Part shown: piece after piece, positions 36,501 to 48,216 of the stretch | Position numbering within the stretch: position 1 is the first letter of the stretch | Layout of the letters: every line of letters starts with the position of its first letter | Origin: Fagopyrum homotropicum | Lineage: Eukaryota; Streptophyta; Magnoliopsida; Caryophyllales; Polygonaceae | DNA length: 64,000 nucleotides | NCBI GenBank assembly: GCA_033239125.1 | Contig: BSWB01000001.1 | Location: 114,818,916 to 114,882,915 of the forward strand | Reading direction: 5' to 3' | Position numbers and translations under genes: made by a program | Notes under the pieces: generated by a model | Databases searched by the model: none | Seen by the model: the letters and a program-made list of their open reading frames with translations, nothing else | What the model was told of the DNA's origin: nothing

Positions 36501-36857
36501 GTTCTTGTACAATAACATCAAACATGCATGGATTGGGATGTCCCCACATGAGGCACTGTACGGATGGAGATGCCGTACACTGTTATGCTGGGATGAGCCT
36601 AGCAGTATTAGTGGTATAGCGCCTGAACAGATTCAATATGATATTGCACGAGTAGCACTAATTAGAGAGAGGATGCTGGCTGCACAGGTCTCCATAAGTC
36701 GTTTACAAGCAAGAGGCGTTGACCTCTAGATTTGAAGGCTGAAGCTCATGTTTGGCTAAGAGCATCTCCGACACGAGGCGTCAAACATTTTGGCATAAAG
36801 GGGAAGTTGAGTCCTGGATATGTCGGTCCTTTTGAGATAATGGATAGAGTTGAGAGA
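33591..36857 (+). pseudogene. pol: E4 protease-RT-RNase H-integrase, heavily decayed
   Basis: It is collinear with E1 from the protease onward, with many stops and frameshifts. The protease motif reads DTS instead of DTG. The RT catalytic FIDD reads FTYD (near 34669-34680), so polymerase activity is lost. RNase H (about 35250-35600) and the integrase core (36120-36440, with MDF, SDRD and the Glu of TDGQLE still present) are recognisable. A 153-bp in-frame tandem duplication lies at 34803-35108. The integrase C-terminus is cut by H and resumes at 48217. Confidence 0.85.
34803..35108 (+). repeat. 153-bp tandem duplication within E4 pol
   Basis: Copies at 34803-34955 and 34956-35108 encode the same 51-residue block at the RT-RNase H connection (VSADGIKV..PAKIES..GYYH). 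They differ at roughly a tenth of positions, so the duplication is old. E1 and E5 have one copy. Confidence 0.9.
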
Positions 36858-36862
36858 GAAGC

Positions 36863-38620
36863 TAATAGCATGTATTATAGTCTATATTTTGGGACTTGTT
36901 TAGATGTTTTATCTTCAGTAATCTGCATGTTTGGATGTATATTATGTGATTATATTGTTGTTTCATCTACCTTTACGGGAATCGAGGTCCTCACCAAGTT
37001 TCGTTGTAATTGTTGGTAAAATGGTACATTTTGGATCGAAATGGAGCTAAGGAGCAAAGGAGTCATAGGAGCTACATTTTGGAGCTTAAAGAAGAATTCA
37101 AGAAGCAAGGAATTAATGAAGAAGATTTACTTTGGACCAAATTTTAGAGATCTCACATTCAACTGAGATTCACCTCGGTCAGCTACAGTGTCACCTCGAC
37201 CGAGGTGATCTTGAGGAGCGCCCCGACCGAGGCGAACACCCTGACGCTGCGAGATATATTTTATTTGGCTGATATCTTTTATTTTTGGAAGGAGATATCT
37301 TATATTTTTGGGCTGGATTTCTGAAAGGAAGATCATATATTTAGGAGATCTATTTTAGAGATATGGATATATTTTATTAGGATATTTCCTTTCTAAGATA
37401 TTATAATCTTTGGAAGATAATTCTCCTATAAAAAGGGCGGGATTTTTCACAATTCAACAACCCCGCTACACCATATTCTACATTGTAGTTAGGAAGGATT
37501 TTTGGAAGTTTGAAGGAAGATTGAAGATTGAAGGAAGGAAGTTCATAGCTTTGTAATAGCTTTTGAGGGGATTTGTAAGACTTTCTTAGATTCCCTTTAG
37601 TTTCATTGTCTTGTTGGATTTGTGATCCAAGGAACGCTGATTTGTTTGATATTTGATTAAGTTATTGAAGCCTTGTTCTTAAGGTTTTTGTTTACAAATA
37701 TTCATTCCCTTCTCATATATTTGATTATTGCTTTCATGATGATGAGTGGCTAATTTCCTTGTGCGATTCTAGGGTGATTGGCTGAAAGGTGTGGGAAAGA
37801 CGATGATAGAATGATCTTAATCCCAGTAGGATCCTGAAAGCTCGAGTCTTTAACCTTAACCCTAGAGTACCTCCTTCAGTCGACGAACATCTCGGCCGGG
37901 GTGGAACTTGACTGACCGAGGTGACCTTTTCTGATCCGAAACTGAGAGTTGAGTGTTAGAGTTTGCCAAATCATATTCTTATTACACCTTTCCTGGTTCA
38001 ATGCAAGCCTAGGATGAGACTTACCCGGTGATTCCTTTGTTTGTTTACCCAAGATCATAAGTGTAGGTAATAAAGGTTTATTCTTTATTGGGGTTTGAGT
38101 GTGCCTTCATCCCATCTTTGTGAGTTAGCCTGAGACTTACCCGGTAAAGGTTGATCCCATTCCCTTAGTTGGTGTGTTGGTTTGAAATTATAATTCCTTT
38201 CCTTAGTACCTTGAGACTTACCCGGTAATATGAGCTTTTCGTTTGGGATTAGTGAGTTGTAAACTTACCCGGTGATCTATTCCACTTTAGAAACACCTTC
38301 CCTTTGCAAAATCTCAGCGTTGTCCGCTTTATCTTTAGATCTTGAGTTGGAACCACAACTAGATGCTTTAATCCCTAGAATTTGCATATTTCCTTTAATT
38401 GACCTTATTATCATCTTTTGATTGCTTTAATCGCTTTTGTGGTTATTAGTTACATTGACTACCTATACTTGCTTTGTTTCACCTAAGACCTTGAGATCGA
38501 CACCCCGGAATTCTTGCTTTTTACTATAATTGATCCGTACACTGCAGGCTCGCATCCTTGTTTTAAGCATATTTCTTGGGATATAAATTTAAAGCTTGCA
38601 CACACTATTTGGAGCGAACA
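36863..38620 (+). repeat. H 5' LTR
   Basis: It starts TAATAGCATG (3' copy TGATAGCATG, so the first G is mutated) and ends GGAGCGAACA. It contains TATAAAAA at 37427-37434, CACCTCGACCGAGGTG at 37192-37207, and four GAGACTTACCCGGTRA motifs at 38016, 38132, 38213 and 38259 (the last degraded). No gene. Confidence 0.92.
37427..37434 (+). promoter_or_regulatory. TATA box of the H 5' LTR
   Basis: TATAAAAA is followed by GGGCGGG, giving a typical plant core-promoter context. The 3' LTR has TATTAAAA at 47018-47025. Confidence 0.6.
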
Positions 38621-38626
38621 AGTTTT

Positions 38627-38644
38627 TGGCGCCGTTGCCGGGGA
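38627..38644 (+). promoter_or_regulatory. Primer binding site of H (tRNA-Asp type)
   Basis: TGGCGCCGTTGCCGGGGA lies six bases after the LTR end. It is complementary to the 3' end of plant tRNA-Asp and typical of Athila and related lineages. Confidence 0.92.
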
Positions 38645-38836
38645 CTTGGTCTAGACCAAGCCGGTTGCGGTAGTCTTTCAGGGCAACCGCCCCTGTTGCT
38701 ACTAACCACTCTACTTGAGTGACTTTCGCAGGTTCTTTTTCTTAGGTTTATGTGAAGAACCCGTGCTGGGAAGGAAATCATTCCTTACGATCCCAAACCA
38801 GAAAAGACATACAAAAGACGCTTAAAAGAAGCGAAA

Positions 38837-39937
38837 ATGGCCAACCAAGACAATCGTGTTCTTGAGGCCGAATTGAAGGAGGCGATGGAACAACTGCGCC
38901 TCAATAGGGTAGAACTGCAGCGCGAGAGGGAGCAAACTCGCACCAGAACTGTAGAGATTGAAGCAGATATGGCTGAGCTACGAGCCCAGATCAACACTTG
39001 GGAGGAGATGATGACGGAGTTCTTAACAAAATTCTTTCCCCCCTCCAAAACCGCTGAAATGAGGGGGAAGATTAATATATTCATCATGAAGGACAAGGAA
39101 AGTTTGTCCAAGTCATGGGAGAGGTTTAAAGATGTTCTCTTGGATTGCCGACATCATGGGATTCCAAAGATAGAGTTGTTAGGGATATACTTCAAGGGAT
39201 TGGATGGAGCCACCCAATTCAACCTTCAACTACTCTCCGCCGTCACATTTATGGACATGCAGATTGATGAAGCTTGAGAGTTCATTGAGAAACAAGCTTT
39301 GCACATGGAGAAATACTCCCACCAAGGAGCTGAAAATGGAGTTAAGAGAGTTAATTTCCAGGAAGCTCCATCAAATGACAATCAACTCATCTCCCTAAAA
39401 AATGATGTGAAGCAATTGAAGGACCTTTTGGTTGCTCACACCAAAAAGGAGGAGGGAGGATATCAAGGGTCAAGGAACAAAAATCATGGTTCCCAGAACA
39501 ACAACTACAACAACAATAGAGGCTCCAACAACAACAATTGGAGATCCAACAATCAAAATCCGGGTAACCTATATTCTAATTCAAATTCTAATAATTCTTC
39601 TAACCCTTTCTCTTCTTCTTCTTCTTCTTCTTCTTCTTCTTCTACTCCATTAAAGAGCCAGGAGTCTGGATCAAGTTCGTCCTAGCCTGAAAAGAAAGAT
39701 GCAATGCTGGAAGCCATCTTGATCAAGCTCAACGCTATGGAGACGTCCATGACTTCATTTTCGAAGGCACAAAAAGCCTTAGAGAAACAATTCTTTAATA
39801 AGGCGAATGAAGGGCCAAGAGATTCAGGGAAGCTCCCAGCAAGGACAGAGAGCAACCCCAAGGGACAGATCATGGCAATAACGACGAGAAGTGGACTGAA
39901 AATTGCAGATCCAGTGCCTCGGTCGATGCTAGTGTAG
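38837..39937 (+). pseudogene. gag: H gag, interrupted
   Basis: One frame carries a coiled-coil N-terminus (Glu/Arg/Leu-rich, about residues 1-55). It continues with the Athila capsid signature FFPPSKTAEMR and SWERFKDVLLDCRHHG, a basic linker, Asn-rich and poly-Ser low-complexity tracts, and ITTRSG near the end. In-frame stops lie at 39275-39277 and 39683-39685. The capsid is short for the family: the coiled coil passes almost directly into the FFPPSK motif, which suggests an internal deletion. No zinc knuckle is evident. A frameshift separates it from the protease. Confidence 0.8.
39610..39645 (+). repeat. (TTC)n microsatellite in the H gag
   Basis: A (TTC)/(TCT) run of about 11 units encodes the poly-Ser tract. 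Confidence 0.9.
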
Positions 39938-40125
39938 ACGAAGAACACCTCGGTCCAGGTATAGACAAAGAACACTTCGGTCGAGGTACCATCCAAGGTG
40001 GAGTCCTAGAAAGCGACGGACAAAACTGAAGTTTATGTCCCACCTCCTGCATATAAACCACCACTTCCATTCCCCTAGTCAAGGGTTAGAGCACATCTAG
40101 ACAAGCACTTTGTAAGTTCCTTGAC

Positions 40126-41351
40126 TTGATGAATAAATTACATATTAACATCCCTTTTCTTGATGCTATTCTAGGGATGCCCGCCTATGGGAAGTTCTTA
40201 AAGGAGATTCTATCAAGGAAAAGGAAGCTGAAAGATTTTGGTGAAGTAAGGATGACATCTAAATCCTCGGAGCTCATTCAAATCATGAAGGAGAAGATGC
40301 CACCCAAGTTAAGAGATCCCGGCTCATTTTGCATTCCCATTCAAGTTGGAGATGTGACTTGTGAAGCATTATGTAATCTAGGAGCCAGCGTGAGCATCAT
40401 TCCGCTGGAGCTATGTGTGAAGATCGGACTTGGAGAGCCCAAGCCGGTGAAGATAAGGCTATACATGGCGGACCGCTCCATTACCCATCCCGTGGGCATT
40501 TTGGAAGATGTTCCGGTTAAGTTAGGTAACTTCTACTTACCTATAGACTTTGTTGTACTTGATATACCCGCCGATTATCCCGTTCCTATCATTCTCGGGA
40601 GACCATTTCTAGCAACTTTGGGTTACAATATGGATTGTAAGAGCGCCAAGTTGAAGTTCAACATTGGCGGTGATCAAGTGGAGTTCGCATTGCTTGCTAC
40701 AATAAAAGGAGAGCCGCTAGAGGATGATATCTTCAACATCTATGATGAAGAAGAATCAAGAGAATTGGTGAGCTCTATCCTTATTAATGACCCTCTTTAA
40801 AGAGTTATTAGTTTTAGCTTAATGGAGGAAGGTATAGATGCTTCTTGTGATGAAGATATACGGAGCTTAAAGGCACTGGAAGAAGATCCAAGAGCTAAGA
40901 TTCAAAAGCTAAACCAGGAGAAGAGAATTTCCAGTTTCGGTCCCAATTCCAGTACCTCGACTGAGGCACTTTCTGGACCAAGCAAGGTGTTCTTATCTGA
41001 AGAACATCTCGGTCACCCACTCTGGACCTCGACCGTGGTCGCGAGCGAGATGATGTCAACTGAGACTTCTGAAAGTCCAGTTCTTCGATCTAAATCTACT
41101 CCACTGGAAGGAGGAAGCAAGGATCCCCCTCAGAAAGCACCCCTAGTTGTGGATCTTAAACCGCTTCCAAGTCAGTTGAGGTATGTTTTTCTTGGACCGG
41201 ATTCTACTTATCCCGTTATTGTTAGTTCTTCCCTTTCCGAAACTGAATTGTCTAAGCTGATGCATGTCCTGAGAAAACATCAAAAGGATTTGGGATATAC
41301 TCTTGATGATTTTATTGGTATTAACCTTCTTTCTGCATACATAGAATATTA
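40126..41351 (+). pseudogene. pol: H protease and linker, catalytic Asp replaced by Asn
   Basis: The Athila-type retropepsin is recognisable by CEALCNLGASVSIIPLEL and PVIILGRPFLAT. The catalytic D-L-G-A reads N-L-G-A (AAT at 40375-40377), which would abolish proteolysis. A stop at 40798-40800 divides the frame. Beyond it lies a linker rich in Ser, Glu and Pro that carries H-type palindromes at about 40958-41050. It ends in the start of the RT-proximal sequence (LPSQLRYVFLGPDSTYPVI). Confidence 0.85.
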
Positions 41352-42671
41352 ATGGAGGATGATCATAAGACTTCACGGGAACCTCAAAGACGGTTAAATC
41401 CGATCATGAAAGAGGTTGTGAAGAAAGAAATTCTTAAGTTTTTGGATGCAGGTATCATATTTCCTATCTCGGATAGCAAGTGGGTGAGCCCAGTGCATGT
41501 AGTTCCGAAGAAAGGAGGGATGACCGTCGTGATGAATAAGAACAACGAGTTGATCCCAACTAGGATTGTTAAGGGCTGGAGGGTGTGCATCAATTATAGG
41601 AAGCTGAATGTGGCCACTCGGAAGGACCATTTTCCACTCCCCTTCATCGATCAAATGCTCGAACGGTTAGCCCAACATTCACATTTTTGCTATTTAGATG
41701 GTCATAGTGGCTTCTTTCAGATTCCTATCCATCCGGATGATCAAGAGAAGACCACTTTCACTTGTCCATGGGGGACATTCGCTTATAGGAGGATGCCATT
41801 TGGATTATGTAATGCACCCGCTACCTTCCAATGATGCATGATGGCTATCTTTTCTGAGTACATAGAGGAGATCATTGAGGTATTTATGGATGACTTTTCA
41901 GTATATGGTTCCTCTTTTGATGATTCCCTATCTAACCTTTCTCTAGTTCTACAAAGATGTGAAGACACTAATCTCGTTTTAAATTGGGAGAAGTGTCATT
42001 TTATGGTTAATGAAGGCATTGTGCTAGGACACCTCGTATCCAACTGAGGTATTGAGGTCGATCGAGCTAAGATCGAGACTATTGAGAAACTTCCTCCCCC
42101 TTGTTCTGTTAAGGGTGTGCGGAGTTTTCTCGGGCATGTAGGTTTTTATAGGAGGTTCATCAAGGAATTCTCGAAGATTTCTAAACCACTAACTAAACTC
42201 TTGAATAAGGATGTTGTTTTTGAGTTTTCGCAGGAATGTCTTGATGCATTTTTCAGGATAAAGGAAGCATTGATCTCCGCTCCCATTATCCAACCTCCGG
42301 ATTGGACCTTGCCCTTTGAGATCATGTGTGATGCGAGTGATGTGGAAGTAGGAGCGGTGCTTGGACAAAAGAAGGATGGCCGGACCAACGCCATTTACTA
42401 TGCTAGCAAGACGCTAGATGAAGCCCAACTAAACTACGCCACCACCGAAAAGGAGCTTTTGGCAGTTGTATATTCTTTTGAGAAATTTTGCTCTTACTTA
42501 GTGGGAGCGAAAGCTATTGTTTACACTGACCACACAACTATTCGTTACTTACTTGCGAAGAAGGATGCAAAGCCGCGTCTTATTCGATGGATTCTCTTGC
42601 TTCAAGAGTTTGACCTAGAGATTCGCGATAAGAAGGGATCCGAAAATTCTGTTGCGGATCACCTCAGCTAG
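41352..42671 (+). pseudogene. pol: H reverse transcriptase-RNase H
   Basis: RT motifs run from WVSPVHVVPKKGGMTVV through MPFGLCNAPATFQ to FMDDFSVYG (Asp pair at 41889-41894, intact). RNase H has CDASDVEVGAVLGQ, ATTEKELLAVV, YTDHTTIRYL and VADHLS. Two in-frame TGA codons (41832-41834, 42045-42047) interrupt it. The frame is shifted by one relative to the protease. No integrase follows. Confidence 0.88.
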
Positions 42672-43689
42672 CTACCTCCCTCTTCACACGAGAAGGACGA
42701 CCCACCCATTGATGATTCATTCCCCGATGAACACTTGCATTTGCTGAAACGTTTGATAGACTTCTTTATTTCACCCCATGACGAAGGTGAAGTATGGGGT
42801 GAGGACACCTCCCAACATATTTAGGGATGCCGTATGGTCCAACTAGCAACCTTAAATCAAGCGTTTCTTGGGAGGCAACCCAAGGTATTGTTTTCTTTTT
42901 CCCTTTTTCTAGTCGAGCTTTAGATAGTTTGCTTTTTCTTTGCTTTGTTTTATTTTTGGCATCCTAGACAGAAACCAGGTACTTTCTAAGGAAGGATTAC
43001 AACTCAGGAGCAACACTGGAAGGACAGAAGTTCGAGAATTGAGAAGACGGAATTTGACTAAGACACATCTCGGTTGCTGTCACAGCACCTCAACCGAGAT
43101 GATTCTTGAGCAACCGAGGCGACTAGGGCTGACAAAGATCCACCTCGGTCCAGACACCTCGGTCCAGTCGGGACCACCTCGACCAAAGTGACAGCAGAAT
43201 TGGCGAGGGGTATAAAAGAGGAACAATTTCTCTCTCTTTCCCTCCCATCTCTCCCTCGACCGCGGCGCATCCCCATCTCGCTTTCTTCGTTTCTCGATCA
43301 TTTTTTACAATTCTTGCTCAGATCTCACGAGGAAAGGCTAGAGGAACAGATTGCAAGCGAGAAACTGCAACAAAAACGCCTCCAATCGACTGAATCTGGG
43401 GTAATTAAATCGAAAACCCTAACTCCTCTATTTTCACCAATTTCAGAGATTAGTGGCTTTGGTTGCCATTTATTTGTGTTGGAAAAGGCTTAAGTACCCC
43501 ATAGGAACAATCGGTAGTGATATTGGGGGAAAAGAACTGGAAATCAAAGAGTTAGAATCAAGTAGTTTATCGCCTCGGTCCAGTCGACTTGTGCCTCGGC
43601 CGAGGTGTTCTTGAGATTGTCAGACCGACCGAGGTGACCTGTCAGCAGAAAGAAAAAAAACGAGTTCTCGTTCTGATCGCCTGTTAGTT
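42672..43689 (+). other. H pol-to-ORF3 region, integrase missing
   Basis: About 60 codons after RNase H the sequence passes straight into the post-integrase block (TTCTTGGGAGGCAACCCAAG at about 42866). Roughly 1.2 kb of integrase has therefore been deleted near 42740-42850. The rest is leader-like and carries a dense cluster of H-type palindromes at 43064-43195 and 43571-43642. Confidence 0.75.
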
Positions 43690-45027
43690 TTGAGGGATGC
43701 TCCTAGTAGATCCTCACCTTCTTCTTCTTCCCGACCTTCTATCCCGGTGATCCACGAGCGTCACCAGGCTGACTTTGACCGCATATGCGCGCGCCCTGTG
43801 ATTGCGCCGTGTTTTTTGGATATTTCTGCTTTTGATTGCCTCCATGTAGCTGATGATCTGAGGAGGGTTGTTTCCATGGTAGGGCTGGAGCAGTTCATGG
43901 AGATTAGAGCTCCAGCCTACCTCGAGCCCACATTAGAGTTTGTGAGTTCTGTTACTCACCTGCCTTAGGAGAGAGCCATCAAGTACCTGTTGCTGAACCG
44001 GAACTACATCGTTCTTATGGACCAGTGGAGAGACATCTTTGGCTTCCCGACCCCTACAGTTCCCGACTTCCCTTCTCGAGCCGTAGCTCGACAGTTTTGG
44101 GGATAGATTGCTCAAGTGGTAGAGCATGCTGATAGGTGGAGACCTGACGACTCTAGGGAGCGCATCATCTTCCACCTTGCTTTCCGACTAGACCACCGGA
44201 TCTTCAGTGAGACCTTTCTGGCGCGTACTGAGGCGCCCCAAAAGATTAGATAGGGGGAGCTTTTGAGTCTATTCTATACGGTGACTATGGGAGTGCTTGA
44301 TTTTGGGGCGATGCTAGCTGAGGATCTGCACCGGATCAAGGCTAAGGGGAAGGGAGATATCTGCTGTGGCGGCCTGGTGACTCATAAAGCGACGGTCATG
44401 GATTTGGATTTGAGTGCCTGTACATTGGTTGCGGCTGCAAAGCCGTTAGGACTTCAGGAGATGATCACGAGGATGATTCTGGTTCCTCGTGGACTCACTA
44501 CACCGTACGTGGTGATGCTTTGGGAGCAGACTGCCCCTCAGGGTATCATGGGGTCGGCCCAGTTCTCAGTCTACGATCCTCAATATTGGTCCACCGCTTG
44601 GATACCCTACATAGAGGATGCTAAAGACGCCGCAGCAACTCAGGTACAGGAGGAGGAGGATGAGGATGATGATGGCGGTGCTGCCATGGAGACAGGGATG
44701 GATACAGCCGGCCCCAGTGTGCCAGTTGTCGACTTAGACGATGAGGCTACAGAGGAGGAGGCAGCTGCAGCACTATCACGTCCTTCTAGGCGCAGAGTCC
44801 GCAGGCAGAGGGATCCCATAGCTTATCGACGGATTGACGAGCTGACGGATCAGATGATTGACTCTTGCGCCGCCTTGTCAGTGGATATGTTGGAGATGAG
44901 GGAGAGCCAACACTACCAGCACCGGATGATGGAGATACAGTTCCAGGATACCATGGGCTACCCTTTTGATCCATCCCAGCATCCTTTCGTCCCGTATCCA
45001 CCACCACCACCAGCGGATCAAGATTAG
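43690..45027 (+). pseudogene. H third ORF (env-like position), function unknown
   Basis: One frame of about 445 codons is interrupted by TAG at 43966-43968, 44104-44106 and 44251-44253. The N-terminus is Ser/Pro-rich and the middle is a globular domain (FDRICARPVIAPCFLD to GLTTPYVVMLW). Next comes an acidic stretch (EEEDEDDDGG, EATEEEAAAA), then Arg-rich RRRVRRQRD and a Pro-rich tail. This matches the third ORF of Athila elements, often called env-like. I see no convincing signal peptide or membrane helix, so an envelope role is unsupported; the acidic/Arg-rich design would also fit a nuclear protein. Confidence 0.7.
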
Positions 45028-46452
45028 AGCTAGCAAGGATTTCTTTTCTTTATTTATTATGCAGCTCAACTTATGTCCGGTGAGTACTCTGTTTTTTTAG
45101 ACTTATTTTGACCCATTGGGACAATGTGTCCCAAGTATGGAGTATTGATGTATCTTATTTGACATTATGTATGCTTGTATGACTATGACTTTCTATTTAT
45201 GATTTTCTTTATGCTCTATGTGCTTATGTGAGACTACATGCATGCATACAGGTTATTTGTTTGAGAAAAACGTCAAAAACAAAGAAAAAAAATTTCATGA
45301 CCTCGACCGGGATGATTCTTGCCAAACGAGGTCAAGTACCTCGGTTGACCTAGAACATCTCGACCGAGGCGGTTTAACTGAAAAAGTTTTAGAAACGAAT
45401 TTTGTGCTTCCTTTCTGGATATGACCTCAGTGATGATTTTGTTTGCAGATTGGTTTTGAAATCTTTATATGTTTGAAAGGTTTTATGATATGTTTAAGTT
45501 GCTAAATGCTTTGTTTGAAATTTTTGGCATGTTTAATACTTTATTTTTATCAAAATTATGTTGAATTTGAAGGTTGACATCACATGATGAGTTCTATCAC
45601 TTTCTTCCTGGAATGATTAAGACAATTCATTCTCTTATCTTCTTCTTCTTCTTGATCATGCTTAGCCCCTCATATATATATTTGCCTCCCTTTACCTATC
45701 CGGGAATTTGGAAGCAAGCAAGTGAAAAGCAAGTGAAAGAAAAGTTGAGATGTTGGCTGGAAGTTAGAAAGAAACAAATAGGTTTGGAGAAGTCAATCAT
45801 GATGATGAGTAACTCGGCACCATTCACATAGCCGGGTGTTTGTGTCTTGCCAAAGTTGGATTGAGTAATATTCCTAACGGGTCATGGTATGTGCATCAAG
45901 GGATTGAGGCATCTCGAGAAATTGATGATTGCTAATCTCCCAGGCTTCGGTTATTGTGCACCTCTGTCCATGCATCCCAAAAAGTAAAGTAAAAAGTAAA
46001 TAAGCAAAGCTTATTGGTGGAAGATGTTGAAGTTCAAAGCAAGTGAAGTGAAGATCCTTTTCCCGAATTCTAGCACCACATTCCCTATATACATCCCACC
46101 CTCACACATTTCTTGACCTTCTTTTGGAAAGCCCTTGAGACCTCGAGCTTGTTGATTGACTTGGTGGTTTAAAATGGATTATACATGATTAATTTCGATA
46201 ACTATGATTTATTATGCATCCTAAGATTTTATGCAAAGATGAACAACTTTCCTATATTTATAAAATATTTTTGATCATGTTTTGATTTTAAACACCATGA
46301 ACCATTCTCTTTGAGTGATCTATGAGTGGAGCACACCACAAAAATGTTTTGAAATACTTTTCATTGATCTTTATGACTTATAATCCATTCTATCTTGTAC
46401 TTAAGATTTGGAACTTGCTTGGGGACAAGCAAGGGACAAGTATAGGGTATTT
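45028..46452 (+). other. H 3' untranslated region and polypurine tract
   Basis: This AT-rich, non-coding stretch holds a pair of H-type palindromes (45302-45375), the conserved palindrome CTTGCTTGGGGACAAGCAAG at 46414-46433, and a purine-rich GGGACAAGTATAGGG just before the 3' LTR. Confidence 0.75.
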
Positions 46453-48211
46453 TGATAGCATGTATTATAGTCTATATTGTGGGACTTGTTTAGACGTTTT
46501 ATCTTCAATAATCTGCATGTTTGGATGTATATTATGTGATTATGTTGTTGTTTCATCTACCTTTACGGGAATCGAGGTCTACACCAAGTTTCGTCGTAAT
46601 CGTAGGTAAAATGGTACATTTTGGATCGAACTGGAGCTAAGGAGCAAAGGAGTCATAGGAGCTACATTTTGGAGCTTAAAGAAGAACTCAGGAAGCAAGG
46701 AATTAATGAAGAAGATTTACTTTGGACCAAATTTAAGAGATTTCACATTCAGCTGAGATTCACCTCGGTCAGTTACAGTGTCACCTCGACCAAGGTGATC
46801 TTGAGGAGCGCCCCGACCGAGGCGAACACCCTGGCGCGGCGAGATATATTTTATTTGGCAGAGATCTTTTATTTTTAGAAGGAGATATCTTATATTTTTG
46901 GGCTGGATTTCTGGAAGGAAGATCATATATTTAGGAGATCTATTTTAGAGATATGGATATATTTTATTAGAATATTATCTTTTTAAGATATTATTATCTT
47001 TGGAAGATAATTATCCTATTAAAAGGGCCGGATTTTCCACAATTCAACAATCCCGCTACACCACATTCTACATTGTAGTTAGGAAGGATTTTTGGAAGTT
47101 TGAAGGAAGATTGAAGATTGGAAGAAGGAAGTTCATAGCTTTGTGATAGTTTTTGAGGCGATTTGTAAGACTTTCTTAGATTCCCTTTAGTTTCATTGTC
47201 TTGTTGGATTTGTGATCCAAGGAACGTTGATTTGTTTGATATTTGATTCAGTTATTGAAGCTTTATTCTTAAGGTTTTTGTGTTGAAATATTCATTCCCT
47301 TCTCATATATTTGATTATTGCTTTTATGATGATGAGTGGCTAATTTCCTTGTGTGATTCTAGGGTGATTGGCTGAAAGTTGTGGGAAAGACGATGATAGA
47401 ATGATCTTAATCCTAGTAGGACCCTGAAAGCTCGAGTCTTTAACCTTAACCCTATAGTACCTCGTTCAGTCGACGAACATCTCGGCTGGGGTGGAACTTG
47501 ACTGACCGAGGTGACCTTTTCTGATCCGAAACTGAGAGTTAAGTGTTAGAGTTTGCCAAATCCTATTCTTATTACACCTTTCCTGGTTCAATGCAAGCCT
47601 AGGATGAGACTTACCCGGTGATTCCTTTGTTTGTTTACCCAAGATCATAAGTGTAGGTAATATAGGTTTATCCTTTATTGGGGTTTGAGTGTGCCTTCAT
47701 CCCATCTTTGTGAGTTAGCCTGAGACTTACCCGGTAAAGGTTGATTCCATTCCCGTAGTTGGTGCGTTGGTTTGAGATTATAATTCCTTTCATTAGTACC
47801 TTGAGACTTACCCGGTAATAGGAGCTTTTGGTTTGGGATTAGTGAGTAGTGAGACTTACCCGATGATCTATTCCACTTTAGAAATACCTTCTCTTTGCAA
47901 AATCTCAGCTTTGTCCGCTTTATCTTTAGATCTTGAGTTGGAACCACAACTAGATGCTTTAATCACTAGAATTTGCATATTTTCTTTAATTGACCTTATT
48001 ATCATCTTTTGATTGCTTTAATCGCTTTTGTGGTTATTAGTTACATTGACTACCTTTACTTGCTTTGTTTCACCTAAGTCCTTGAGATCGACAACCCAAA
48101 GTTCTTGCTTTTTACTATAATTGATCCGTACATTGCAGGTTCGCATCCTTGTTTTAAGCATATTTCTTGGGATATAAATTTAAAGCTTGCACACACCATT
48201 TGGAGCGAATA
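46453..48211 (+). repeat. H 3' LTR
   Basis: It starts TGATAGCATG and ends GAGCGAATA (terminal CA mutated to TA). All four GAGACTTACC motifs are retained (47606, 47722, 47803, 47851). The TATA position reads TATTAAAA. GAAGC follows directly. Confidence 0.92.
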
Positions 48212-48216
48212 GAAGC

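Larger units (their letters stand above)
36863..48211 (+). mobile_element. H: Athila-type element, 11.35 kb, integrase-deleted, nested in E4
   Basis: It is flanked by GAAGC (36858-36862 and 48212-48216). It has LTRs of 1,758 and 1,759 bp, a primer site matching tRNA-Asp, gag, protease, RT-RNase H and a third ORF in the env-like position. The Athila lineage is supported by the TGGCGCCGTTGCCGGGGA primer site, the CTTGCTTGGGGACAAGCAAG block before the 3' LTR, and the GGGAGGCAACCCA block after pol. The integrase is absent. LTR divergence is about 5% by eye. Removing H restores the E4 integrase frame exactly at the junction. Confidence 0.92.
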
